This document shows positions 15,731-24,345 of a stretch of DNA of 64,000 nt, piece after piece. Location: assembly GCA_020633465.1 (NCBI GenBank), contig JACKDN010000004.1, forward strand, positions 186,001-250,000, written 5' to 3'. Source of the DNA: Myxococcales bacterium (GTDB taxonomy: Bacteria; Myxococcota_A; Bradymonadia; UBA7976; UBA1532). The translations under genes were made by a program, and so were the position numbers. The first letter of the stretch is position 1; each line of letters opens with the position of its first letter. The notes beneath the pieces were generated by a model. That model was not told the DNA's origin, searched no databases, and was given only the letters and a program-made list of their open reading frames with translations.

Positions 15731-18700
15731 CGGCGTCGCCGCCGCCGCAGCGCGGCCAGGGCCAGCAGCGCGAGCCACGGGGCCGCGCCCCCGTCGTCGG
15801 CGGCGCGGCAGTCGCAGCCGTCCGAGGACTTGCCGCCCTCGGACGCCGCGCCATCCTCGAAGGGCGCGCCGTCCCCGCCGTCGGCGAGCCCGCCGTCGCC
15901 CACGCCGGCCTCGGGCCCCCAGTCCCACACCTCCTCCTCGGCGTCGCCCAGCAGCGCGATGTGGTGGGCCATCTCGTCCCGCAGCCCGTCGAGCTCGGCG
16001 TCGGTCCACGGGCGCGCCGTGAAGTCGCCCACCTCCATGGCCTGCAGCAGCCCGTCGAAGAAGGCCCGCGCCGCCACGGTCACCCGCGCGCGCGGCGCCG
16101 CGTCCAGCGCGGCCTCGAGCGCCATCAGGTAGCGCAGATCGGTCACCGCCAGCTGCGTGCGCGCCCAGGCCATCGTCGGCCGCCAAGCCCCGCTGGGGTG
16201 CGTCACCGCGGCGCCGAAGTCGTCGTCGCGGCCATCGAGCGCGAAGTAGGGATCCACCGTGGGCTCCGAGAAGGACGACTCGTAGTGTCCCGACGCGCCG
16301 AGGCGCCGCAGGGCGAACTGATACAGCCCCTGACGATAGCGGTCGGTGCGGCCGGTGGTCATCACCTCGGCGCCGGCGGCCACCGCGGCCCGCACGACCT
16401 CTTCGGTGTGGCCCGTCAGCAGCACGCGATCGACGGCCTCGAAGAACGCGGCCTGGGGCGCCTCGGGGTTGGACAGCGGCATCGCCACCGCCGTCCGCGC
16501 CTCGGCGTCGGCGGCCCGCAGGGCGTCGGCCAGCGCCAGCGACTCCCCCACCTGCGCGCCCTCGGGCGCGTCGCCCACGAGCCAGATCATCGGCGGCCAG
16601 CCCGCCGCCGCCGCGTGCGCCGCGACCGCCTCGAGCGCGTCGTCGAGCACATCGTCCCAGGGCCGCTCGAAGACCGTCTGCAGCGGCGCGAAGCTCTCGC
16701 CCAGGCCCCGCAGCCGCAGCCCGTAGTCGGCCAACCACGGCCCCTCGAAGCCCGCCGCCTGGGCCGCCTGCACCGTCTCGTCGGCCGTCGTGAAGTCGAC
16801 CATCAGCGCGCCCTCGTCGTCGTAGCCCAGCACCTCGGGGCCGCCGAGGCCGCCGCTGACCGCGTTCAGCCCCGCGCGCCGCAGCAGCGCCGCCGCCGCG
16901 TCCACCTCGGCCCGGCGCTTCGCGTCGACCTCGGGGTACGAGGTCTCGGGGTACACGCCCGACAGGCCCCGATAGCCCAGCGTCAGGTCGACCGCGGGCA
17001 GGCCGAAGCGGCGCACGCTGATCGTCACCGGCCGCACCACCCGCTCGCCGTCCTCGAAGCGCAGCGTCAGGCTGCCGTCGACGTCACCCGGCACCGTGCC
17101 CGGGGCCGCGCCGACCAGGAACCAGAGCCGCCGCGACACGCCGGCGGGCACCTCGACCGGATCGCCCAGCGGATCGAGCAGCCAGGGCGCGCTCCGGTAC
17201 GTGCGCCCGCTGCGCGCCACCCGGCGCCACTGGTGGCGCACCGACCACCCCTCGACGTCGAAGCCGGGCACCTCGAGGCGCGCCTCGACCAGGGTGCGAT
17301 CCACGTCGCTGCGCAGCGAGAGCGTCAGCGGCGACGTCTCGCCCGCCGCGAGCGCCAGCGTCAGCCGGTTCACCTTCTCCTCGGGCAGCGGCGTGTCGTC
17401 CGCGTAGACCGGCGCGCCCGGCGTCCGGCGGAACAGCGTCAGCCCCGGCTCGAGCGGCGCCACCGGCGGGCGCACCTCGCGGTGCGCGTCGGCGAACTGC
17501 TCGGCCATGCGCGCCCACAGCGCCTCGACGAAGGTGTCGCCGCGCTCGGCGATGTCGTCGGGCCACAGCACCAGCGTCGACAGGGTGGCGCCGAAGGTCG
17601 TGCCGCCGAGGTCGATGTCCAGGTGGCCGTCGGTGACGTCGACCGTGAAGCGCACCGGGTGGTAGCGCGGGGCGACGTAAGTGGCCCACACGTCGTCGCC
17701 GGGGCGATCCTCGTGGTCGGCGTGGGCGTAGTAGGCCGCCATCCACGCGTCGACCGTCGGGGCCTCCTCGAGCAGCGGCACGCCCTCCACCCGCACCACG
17801 CGCTCGGCGAACTGCTGGAAGAACTCCCAGTAGCCGGGATCGTCCAGCACCATCCAGCCGTGGTAGCGGCCGTCGGGCAGGTCGAAGCGCAGACCGCCCT
17901 GGCGGAAGCTGATCCAGTCGCGCAGGGCGGGATCGGGGAAGCGGCGATCCTCGGCGCGGTACACCAACGTGTCCTCGGCCAGGCCGTAGCCCCGCTCGGG
18001 CCGGTAACCGGCGCGCTCCAGCAGCGGGTGGAAGAAGGGGCGCAGCACGCCGCCCGGCAGGCCGGCGTCCAGCTTCAGGATGTGCGGGTGATCCCCCTCG
18101 AGGGGCGCCTCGGGCTCGAGCGCCACCGCGTCGAAGGTGAGGGCGTCCGTCGCCTCGAGCAGCTCGACGCGGATCTGGCGGATGCGCGTGCGATCCAGCC
18201 GCCGCCGCGCGCCCAGGTAGGTCGACTCGCCCATCAGGATGCCCAGCGGCACCCGCACGGTCGACCGACCGGGGGGCGCCAGGCTCTCCCAGGTCAGCTG
18301 GGTGTTGCGATCCACGCTGGTGGCGTCGCGCACCAGCACCCGCAGGGGCTGGGGGACGTCGCCGTCGTTCTCCACCTCGAGGCGCAGCCAGTCGTAGCCG
18401 CTCCAGTCGGTGGGCAGGCCCAGCTCGTCGGAGGCGAACAGGACGCCGCCCGGCTCGACGCGCGCCGCGCCGGCGCCGTCCAGCCCGGGCACGGTGAGGT
18501 AGGTGCTGGCGTCGAACACGCTCGACTGGCCCGGCTCGAAGTCGGCGAGGGGCTGAGGGGCCGCCGCGCGCGGGGGCGCGAGCGCCTCGAGGTCGAGATC
18601 GTCGCAGGCGCGGCAGAGGGCGGCCGAGGTGCCCGGGCGATCGCACAGGGCGCACATCACCACGTCCTCGGGGCGCGGCGGCACGGCGGCGCCCACGGGG

Positions 18701-20523
18701 CCCCGCGCGCCCGGCTGCACGTCGATGGTCACCGGCACCGGCGCCGCGCAGTCGCCGACGCTGCCCAGGCGCAGGTCGTCGATCCACAGGCGGCCCGGGC
18801 CGTAGGCCAGGACGTACAGCACCACGTCGGCCGGCTCGGCCAGGCTGAACTCGAGCGTGAACGGCGACCAGCCCGTGTCCTCGCCGACCAGGGGCTCGAC
18901 CACGGGCGCGGCGCCGACGATGTCGACGAACACCGCGCTGCTCTGCCCGAAGACGTCGCGCCCCAGGCGCTGGGCGCCGACGACGCCCTCGAAGCGGTAG
19001 GTGCCCGCGGGCAGGCTGAGCGTCTGGAAGACGCCCGCGCGGCCGGCCCCGTCGCCCTCGACCAGCACGGCGCGGCTGCCCTCGACCGCCTCGACGTCGG
19101 TGGCCTCGACGCGGAAGCTGCCCTCCCACACCCAGGTCATCCACCCGGGCACGCTGACCGGCGACGGGCCGCCGTCCTCGAAGCCGGGGTTCTCGAGCAG
19201 GTTGCCGCTGGGCTCGCCCACCGCGCGCACCGTGATCGGCGCGACGCTCGAGCGCCCGGCGCCGTCGGTCAGCCGCAGCATCACCTGCGCGACGCCGCAG
19301 TCGCCGCCGCGCGGGGTGACGACCAGCGCGTCGCCGTCCACGGCCACCCCGACCGCGTCGTCCCCGACGACGCCGGCCACCGACCACGAGAGGCCGTCGC
19401 GCCCGTCGGTCAGATCCAGGCCGAAGTCGCGCAGCGCGATGCGCGCCGGCCCGCCGGCGAGGGGCACGGCCACGTCGTCGAGCGCCGCGGCGATCAGCGG
19501 CGGCGCGTCGCCGTCCGAGACGTACACGCGCCGCCCGTAGGCCGGGATCGTGTCGCGCAGGCCGTCCACCGCGTCGGCGACCTCGCCCCCGACGAAGGCG
19601 CGCACGAAGCCGGCGCCCAGACCCGGCCAGTCGAGGCGGAACGCGGCGTCCTGCGCGGTCGTGTTGACCACCACCAGCGCCAGCCGGCCGTCGACGGTCG
19701 CGCGCAGCGTGACGTCGAAGCCCTCGGTCGTGTGATCGACGCGCGACACGAAGGGCGCGTCGAAGGATGCGTCGAGGGGCAGCGGATCCGCCCGATCGTC
19801 CAGCCCGTCGCCGTCCGAGTCCGCGCGCTCGGGATCGGTGCCGAACAGGGCCTCCTCGTCGTCGAGCAGGCCGTCGCCGTCGGCGTCGACCATCACGGTC
19901 AGGGCCGCGAGCTCGATGCGATAGTCGGGCGCGAAGTCCCGCTCGACGTAGACCGCGACGCCGAGGGGCCCCTCGAAGCGGGGCGGCGAGACGTCCTCCA
20001 TCTCGCTGTAATCCACCGGCACCCAGGGTCCACCCCCGCGGAACCAGGCGGAGACCTCGCCGTCCTCGCGACGCAACCGCAGCTGGCCGGGCACCGCGCG
20101 GGGCTCGACGCCGCCGAGGTAGGTCACGGCGTCCAGGGCGCCCAGCTCGTACCAGCTGTAGTCGATGGTGTCGTGCACGCGGTGGGTGAGGCGGACGCCC
20201 GGGCCGCCCGGGGCGGCGGGGTCGAAGTCGGCGCCGGTGAAAGCGAGGGCCAGGCGCGCCTGGTAGCCCTCGGCGACGAAGGCGTGGTCGCGGTAGTCGA
20301 GCACCACCTCGACGACGCCGTCGCGCAGCCCCGGCAGGCGCAGGGCGGGCGCGGCGCCGTCGGCCCCGCTGAACGTGAGGACCCCGTCGGAGACGTCCTG
20401 GACCCCCAGATCCACCACCTCGAGGGCCTCGAGCGTGGCGGCTTCCCCCAACGAATATCGTTCGAGGGCCGCGGCCGGCGATGCCACCATCGTCAGCGCG
20501 GCGCAAACCCACAGTGCCCGCAT
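15727..20523 (-). CDS. Large secreted glycosidase-like protein with TSP3 repeats and MYXO-CTERM tail
   Basis: This 1598-residue exported protein has a signal peptide (1-19, ASPAAA cleavage region). A LamG or concanavalin-like stretch precedes thrombospondin type-3 calcium repeats at 213-245 (DADGDGLLDDEE, DSDGDGLDD). A carbohydrate-binding-like module follows, starting around 435 with NLLENPGFEDGG. A four-cysteine CxxC...CxxC cluster (CALC, CRAC) lies around 621-640. The region from about 1180 to 1560 resembles a DUF4091-type TIM-barrel glycosidase (LGYRGLSGVYPE, PPMIWLVGDAP). The C terminus (GCDCRAADDGG, WLALLALAAL, six Arg) is a MYXO-CTERM sorting signal, predicting surface anchoring. The start at 20523 has GAGGAGG upstream. 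Polysaccharide remodelling is inferred, not shown. Confidence 0.82.
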   Translation of the reverse strand: MRALWVCAALTMVASPAAALERYSLGEAATLEALEVVDLGVQDVSDGVLTFSGADGAAPALRLPGLRDGVVEVVLDYRDHAFVAEGYQARLALAFTGADFDPAAPGGPGVRLTHRVHDTIDYSWYELGALDAVTYLGGVEPRAVPGQLRLRREDGEVSAWFRGGGPWVPVDYSEMEDVSPPRFEGPLGVAVYVERDFAPDYRIELAALTVMVDADGDGLLDDEEALFGTDPERADSDGDGLDDRADPLPLDASFDAPFVSRVDHTTEGFDVTLRATVDGRLALVVVNTTAQDAAFRLDWPGLGAGFVRAFVGGEVADAVDGLRDTIPAYGRRVYVSDGDAPPLIAAALDDVAVPLAGGPARIALRDFGLDLTDGRDGLSWSVAGVVGDDAVGVAVDGDALVVTPRGGDCGVAQVMLRLTDGAGRSSVAPITVRAVGEPSGNLLENPGFEDGGPSPVSVPGWMTWVWEGSFRVEATDVEAVEGSRAVLVEGDGAGRAGVFQTLSLPAGTYRFEGVVGAQRLGRDVFGQSSAVFVDIVGAAPVVEPLVGEDTGWSPFTLEFSLAEPADVVLYVLAYGPGRLWIDDLRLGSVGDCAAPVPVTIDVQPGARGPVGAAVPPRPEDVVMCALCDRPGTSAALCRACDDLDLEALAPPRAAAPQPLADFEPGQSSVFDASTYLTVPGLDGAGAARVEPGGVLFASDELGLPTDWSGYDWLRLEVENDGDVPQPLRVLVRDATSVDRNTQLTWESLAPPGRSTVRVPLGILMGESTYLGARRRLDRTRIRQIRVELLEATDALTFDAVALEPEAPLEGDHPHILKLDAGLPGGVLRPFFHPLLERAGYRPERGYGLAEDTLVYRAEDRRFPDPALRDWISFRQGGLRFDLPDGRYHGWMVLDDPGYWEFFQQFAERVVRVEGVPLLEEAPTVDAWMAAYYAHADHEDRPGDDVWATYVAPRYHPVRFTVDVTDGHLDIDLGGTTFGATLSTLVLWPDDIAERGDTFVEALWARMAEQFADAHREVRPPVAPLEPGLTLFRRTPGAPVYADDTPLPEEKVNRLTLALAAGETSPLTLSLRSDVDRTLVEARLEVPGFDVEGWSVRHQWRRVARSGRTYRSAPWLLDPLGDPVEVPAGVSRRLWFLVGAAPGTVPGDVDGSLTLRFEDGERVVRPVTISVRRFGLPAVDLTLGYRGLSGVYPETSYPEVDAKRRAEVDAAAALLRRAGLNAVSGGLGGPEVLGYDDEGALMVDFTTADETVQAAQAAGFEGPWLADYGLRLRGLGESFAPLQTVFERPWDDVLDDALEAVAAHAAAAGWPPMIWLVGDAPEGAQVGESLALADALRAADAEARTAVAMPLSNPEAPQAAFFEAVDRVLLTGHTEEVVRAAVAAGAEVMTTGRTDRYRQGLYQFALRRLGASGHYESSFSEPTVDPYFALDGRDDDFGAAVTHPSGAWRPTMAWARTQLAVTDLRYLMALEAALDAAPRARVTVAARAFFDGLLQAMEVGDFTARPWTDAELDGLRDEMAHHIALLGDAEEEVWDWGPEAGVGDGGLADGGDGAPFEDGAASEGGKSSDGCDCRAADDGGAAPWLALLALAALRRRRRR

Positions 20524-20653
20524 GTCGTCCCTCCTCAACCGGCGCGCAGGGTAGCAGAAGCCCGCCCGCCGACACCTGTGGTCGCCCACTTGAATTCCCC
20601 ACGGTCGGCGGCCAACCTCTCGCCCCGACCTATCGACCCACGACCCGCCGGCC

Positions 20654-21460
20654 ATGAACGATCCTGCCTGCCCCTTCCAGAAGCGCGAGTGCAGCGACTG
20701 CAACGGCGACTTCATGTGGATACGCGAGAAGGGCGACCATCTTCGCGCGACCCCCTGCGACTGTGGACACCCGTGCGCGGTGTGCGGCGACACGGGCTTC
20801 CTGCACGTCGTCGACGAACAGGGGTACAGCAAGGTGCGGGCCTGCCGCCGCCAGCGCCTCGACCAGCGGGCCACGTGGTTCAACGAGGCGAAGCTGCCCG
20901 GGCGCTACCTGCACGCCACGCTGACGAACTTCGAGACCCGCAACCGCAAGCTGCAGCGCGCGCGCTCGGGCGCCTTCAAGTTCGCCAGCAGCTTCGAGCC
21001 GGGCATGCAGGGCCTGCTCTGGTTCGGCGAGTGCGGCACGGGCAAGACGCACCTGATGGTGGCGGTGCTGCGCTACCTGATCATCCAGCGCGGCGTGCGG
21101 GCGCGCTTCGTCGAGTTCGTGCACCTGCTGAGCGATCTGCGGGCCACCTTCGACGGCGGCGTGTCGATGGCCGAGGTCATGGCGCCGCTGGTGCGGGTGC
21201 CGGTGCTGGCCATCGACGAGCTGGGCAAGGGGCGCGGCAGCGAGTGGGAGCTGCAGGTGCTCGACGAGCTGGTCACCCGCCGCTACAACGCGCGCCGCAC
21301 CACGCTGTTCACCAGCAACTTCTTCCCCGACAACGCCGCCCGCGGTGACCAGCCCAGCCTGCGCGAGCGCGTGGGCGAGCGCGTCTACAGCCGCCTGCGC
21401 GAGATGTGCACGCCGTCGATGCTGGCCGGCGAGGACTTCCGGCAGTCCAAGGACGACTGA
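20654..21460 (+). CDS. DnaC/IstB-like AAA+ ATPase with N-terminal zinc-binding region
   Basis: This 268-residue protein has an N-terminal cysteine cluster (CPFQKRECSDC, CDCGHPCAVCGDTG) likely to bind zinc, as in helicase loaders DnaI/DnaC. The AAA+ core has Walker A GECGTGKTHL near residue 120, Walker B VLAIDELGKG near 185, sensor-1 TSNFF and a C-terminal arginine-rich RVYSRLREM helix. These are hallmarks of the DnaC/IstB family, which load replicative helicase or assist transposases. No transposase is adjacent, so a helicase-loader or primosome-like role is favoured. It is transcribed divergently from the large secreted protein; the 130-bp gap has no strong promoter that I can place. The ribosome site before the ATG is weak. 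Confidence 0.85.
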   Translation: MNDPACPFQKRECSDCNGDFMWIREKGDHLRATPCDCGHPCAVCGDTGFLHVVDEQGYSKVRACRRQRLDQRATWFNEAKLPGRYLHATLTNFETRNRKLQRARSGAFKFASSFEPGMQGLLWFGECGTGKTHLMVAVLRYLIIQRGVRARFVEFVHLLSDLRATFDGGVSMAEVMAPLVRVPVLAIDELGKGRGSEWELQVLDELVTRRYNARRTTLFTSNFFPDNAARGDQPSLRERVGERVYSRLREMCTPSMLAGEDFRQSKDD

Positions 21461-21474
21461 TCGGTCGCCGGCGC

Positions 21475-21515
21475 CTGGCCACTGAAGTTGCGGGCCGCGG
21501 CCCGCGGGTGGCCAG
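21475..21515 (+). promoter_or_regulatory. Nested inverted repeat, candidate upstream activator site
   Basis: The arms ctggccac (21475-21482) and gtggccag (21508-21515) are perfect inverted repeats. Between them lies a perfect 16-bp palindrome, gcgggccgcggcccgc (21490-21505). There is no T-run, so a Rho-independent terminator for the preceding gene is less likely. The element lies about 80-120 bp upstream of the predicted sigma-54 start near 21594, the usual place for enhancer-binding protein sites. Confidence 0.45.
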
Positions 21516-21567
21516 TGAGCTTGCCAGCGTGGCGGCGCGGTCCCGCGTGCCTTCGTCTGCGGCGCCG

Positions 21568-21583
21568 TGGCCCGCCCTTTGCT
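21568..21583 (+). promoter_or_regulatory. Sigma-54 (RpoN) promoter
   Basis: The sequence TGGCCCGCCCTTTGCT matches TGGCACG-N4-TTGCW at all but one base, with the obligatory GG-N10-GC spacing. Transcription would start near 21594, which leaves a leader of about 25 bases before the GTG at 21619 with its GGGGAG ribosome site. This also argues against the ATG at 21598 as start. Confidence 0.7.
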
Positions 21584-21618
21584 AAACTCGCGCGCCGATG
21601 CTTTCCCGGGGAGACGCC

Positions 21619-23763
21619 GTGCGCCATCACCTTTCGCTTCGACCGATGCTGGGCCTGCTCGTGGGCCTGCTCGCCTTCAACCTCACCGCCTGCGGTGACG
21701 AGACCGCCGCCGACGACGCCGTCGGCCCCGATCTCGAGACCGGCATCGCCGAGGATCCCGAGTACGGCAAGGCCATCTTCGGGCCGGCCGTGGACGCGGA
21801 CTCCAAGGAGGACAGCTTCAACGGTCGCCAGGGCCTGCCCACCTCGGTGGACAACGGCAGCGCCGCCGTCTGGGAGGTGCGCAACCGCTGGGCCGACACC
21901 AACACGGCCGAGGCGCGCAAGGCCGGCATGGCCTGGCCGGCCAACTCGGGCCTCAGCTGGGACGAGAAGTACAACCGGTGGATCGAGTCGATGGAGAAGA
22001 TCGACGGCCACAGCTACGGCAAGACCTTCCGGTTGATGACGCCCTACGGCAAGACGCTGCCCGCGCCGGCCATCGAGTGCGCCGAGACGGCGCTCTTCCT
22101 GCGCGCCACCTTCGCCAGCTGGTACGGCCTGCCCTTCTTCGTCGAGGCCGCCGATCGCGACGGCCGCATCTACCTGGGCCACTTCGGCTTCCTGCGCGCC
22201 GACGGCAGCCGCTACAGCTCGACGCCGGCCTTCAAGTCGTCCTACCGCGACTACAGCGATCGCGCCGACACCTGGGAGCGCGACGGCTGGCCGAGCGACG
22301 CCACCCTGCGCAAGCGCAAGCTGGGCGGCAGCCAGGACGACTACCAGCCCTTCCTGGGCGACGGCGCGCGCGCCGGCACGTACTTCGACGAGATGTTCCT
22401 GAACAAGCGGACCGGCTACTTCATGGTCTACCTGCTCAGCTACTTCGGCTCGATCAACCTGGCCAGCCCGGCCAACCTGTACAACCTGAAGCCCGAGTTC
22501 ACCCGCGCGGGTGACGTGCTGGTGAAGCGCTACGGGCGCACCGGCATCGGCCACGTCTACGTCGTCAAGCACGCCGACCGGGGCGAGGACTACTTCGAGG
22601 TCGAGCTGATGAGCGGCAGCATGCCGCGCCGGCAGCCCAAGTGGGAGGACGCCGGGCAGAGCCGCTACGCGCTGACGGCCGAGGCCGGCGGCAGCGACGC
22701 GGTCGCCGACAGCGACAGCGGCGAGACCTACGCGGACTACGGCGGCGGCATCAAGCGCTGGCGGACGCCGGTCGTGCAGAGCGGCCGCTGGGTGAACATC
22801 GTGCCCAAGGCCGATCAGGGCACCTTCGTCGACGCCTCGGACAAGGCCGCCATCGGCGCGCGCCCGGCCCACTTCGGCGAGATCCTCGGCACGCTGAGCC
22901 CCGAGCAGAAGCGCGACACGCTGCTGCAGACCATCGAGGCCCAGCGCGAGCACCTGCGCCTGCTGCCCGCGAGCTGCTCGGCCCGCGAGCGCCGCGAGGA
23001 GGCCTTCGACAAGCTGTACGACGTGATGGAGGCCGAGTTCGGGCAGCGCCGCGCCGAGGTCGACAAGACCTACCGCCGGCTCGAGGACTACGTGCTGCCC
23101 GAGATGGTGTACGAGCAGAGCAAGACCTGCTGCTGGAACAGCAGCACGGGGGCGATGTTCGAGATCATCATGCAGAAGGCGTCCGAGGACACCGAGGATC
23201 ACACGGCCGGCGAGTGCCGCGAGCCCACGCCCTTCTACGCGCAGGACGGGGGCTACGACGTCTTCAAGACCTACGCCGCCAGCATCGGCCGCGGCGGCGA
23301 GTGGGTGGCCTGGAGCGCCGACGAGACCTGCCCGCAGGCCAACGTGAACGACGACACCGAAGCGGAACACGACTGGACGCCCTGGTGCACCATCGGCGAG
23401 ACCATCCTCGGCGGCGGCAGCGCCCCGGTGGGCGACGGCGACGACGCGCACGAGCCCAACAACGCCGCGGGCAGCGCGGCCACGCTGGCGGCCGGCACCT
23501 ACGAGCTGACCCTGTGCGGCGGCGACGAGGACTGGTTCCGCCTGTCCACGCGGGGTGGCGTGAAGGTGACCGTCGAGTTCAGCCACGCGCGCGGCGACAT
23601 CGACGTGCAGCTGTCGAAGGGCAACACCCGCGTGGCGTCGTCGGCCAGCACCGACGACCGCGAGGTGGTCGAGGGCAGCGGCGCCGGCGACTACACCGTG
23701 CGCGTGTACCACTACGGCCAGGTCTCGGGTTGCCAGCCCTACACGCTGCGCGCCTCGCTCTGA
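21619..23763 (+). CDS. Lipoprotein, putative papain-like/NlpC-P60-like enzyme with C-terminal PPC domain
   Basis: About 714 residues. The signal LGLLVGLLAFNLTAC gives a lipobox. The start is the GTG at 21619, with GGGGAG five bases upstream; an in-frame ATG at 21598 lies almost on the predicted transcription start. In the middle, ECAETALFLRATFASWYG followed by GDVLVKRYGRTGIGHVYVV resembles the Cys and His motifs of papain-fold amidases (NlpC/P60 or CHAP). The match is weak and the catalytic assignment is inference. The last 110 residues are a pre-peptidase C-terminal (PPC) domain (DAHEPNNAAGSAATL, GDEDWFRLST, GDYTVRVYHYG), common in secreted enzymes. Downstream of a sigma-54 promoter, so expression probably depends on an enhancer-binding protein. 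Confidence 0.8.
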   Translation: MRHHLSLRPMLGLLVGLLAFNLTACGDETAADDAVGPDLETGIAEDPEYGKAIFGPAVDADSKEDSFNGRQGLPTSVDNGSAAVWEVRNRWADTNTAEARKAGMAWPANSGLSWDEKYNRWIESMEKIDGHSYGKTFRLMTPYGKTLPAPAIECAETALFLRATFASWYGLPFFVEAADRDGRIYLGHFGFLRADGSRYSSTPAFKSSYRDYSDRADTWERDGWPSDATLRKRKLGGSQDDYQPFLGDGARAGTYFDEMFLNKRTGYFMVYLLSYFGSINLASPANLYNLKPEFTRAGDVLVKRYGRTGIGHVYVVKHADRGEDYFEVELMSGSMPRRQPKWEDAGQSRYALTAEAGGSDAVADSDSGETYADYGGGIKRWRTPVVQSGRWVNIVPKADQGTFVDASDKAAIGARPAHFGEILGTLSPEQKRDTLLQTIEAQREHLRLLPASCSARERREEAFDKLYDVMEAEFGQRRAEVDKTYRRLEDYVLPEMVYEQSKTCCWNSSTGAMFEIIMQKASEDTEDHTAGECREPTPFYAQDGGYDVFKTYAASIGRGGEWVAWSADETCPQANVNDDTEAEHDWTPWCTIGETILGGGSAPVGDGDDAHEPNNAAGSAATLAAGTYELTLCGGDEDWFRLSTRGGVKVTVEFSHARGDIDVQLSKGNTRVASSASTDDREVVEGSGAGDYTVRVYHYGQVSGCQPYTLRASL

Positions 23764-23889
23764 TCCTGCCCCCCCCTGCCCTGCCCGGCGCGGCCCTGGC
23801 CGGCCGGGCGGCGGCCCCTCGACCGATTCCGCTCGACGCCCCCGTATCGTTCTGGTGACATCGGACACCGCGCGGCGTCGCGCCCCCGG

Positions 23890-23905
23890 TGGCACGGTGC
23901 TCGCA
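23890..23905 (+). promoter_or_regulatory. Sigma-54 (RpoN) promoter for hibernation factor gene
   Basis: The sequence TGGCACGGTGCTCGCA has a perfect -24 element (TGGCACG) and correct GG-N10-GC spacing; the -12 is TCGCA against TTGCA. It lies in the 198-bp gap between the PPC lipoprotein and the hibernation factor, predicting a start near 23917 and a leader of about 45 bases. Confidence 0.65.
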
Positions 23906-23961
23906 AAAAGGGACGGCCGCGCCGCGTAGACAGACGGCCGCGGCCCATTGGAGGAGAAGTC

Positions 23962-24318
23962 ATGCCGATCCCGCTGCAGGTCACGTTTCGCGACATGGAC
24001 GCGTCGGACTTCGTGCGCAACGCCTGTGAGGAGCAGGTCGCCAAGCTCGAGCGTCTGGAGCCCCGCGTCCAGAGCTGCCACGTGACCGTCGCCGCGCCCC
24101 ACCAGCACCACCACAAGGGGCGTCTGTTCTCGGTGCACCTCGACATCACGGTGCCCGGGCACCCGAACATCGTGGTCAGCCGCGACCCCCACGACGATCA
24201 CGGTCACGAGGACGCCTACGTGACGCTGCGCGACGCGTTCAAGGCGGCCAACCAGCAGCTGACGAAGCTGTCGGCGAAGCGCCGCACCCGGCGGACCCCG
24301 GACGTCCCCCAGGTCTGA
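23962..24318 (+). CDS. HPF/RaiA-family ribosome hibernation factor
   Basis: This 118-residue protein belongs to the S30AE (sigma-54 modulation/RaiA) family, which binds the 30S decoding centre in stationary phase and shuts down translation. The pattern fits: PLQVTFRDMDASDFVRNACEEQ, VTVAAPHQHHHKGRLFSV (shortened), then VSRDPHDDHGHEDAYVTLRDAF and a basic tail (SAKRRTRRTP). The His-rich HQHHHKG loop is unusual. It is short-form size, without the C-terminal dimerisation domain of long HPF. GGAGGAG precedes the ATG. The sigma-54 promoter upstream echoes the old link of this family with rpoN operons. It converges on the next gene with a 27-bp gap. Confidence 0.88.
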   Translation: MPIPLQVTFRDMDASDFVRNACEEQVAKLERLEPRVQSCHVTVAAPHQHHHKGRLFSVHLDITVPGHPNIVVSRDPHDDHGHEDAYVTLRDAFKAANQQLTKLSAKRRTRRTPDVPQV

Positions 24319-24345
24319 CGTCGTCCCCCCGCGCCGCCGCCCGCC

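Noticed and set aside
8009..16132. Two plus-strand frames over 1300 codons each across 8-16 kb
   Set aside because: Both are antisense to well-supported lipoprotein, membrane and kinase genes and contain no domain.
21598..21618. ATG at 21598 as the start of the PPC lipoprotein
   Set aside because: It nearly coincides with the predicted sigma-54 start; the GTG at 21619 has a GGGGAG site and leaves a normal signal peptide.
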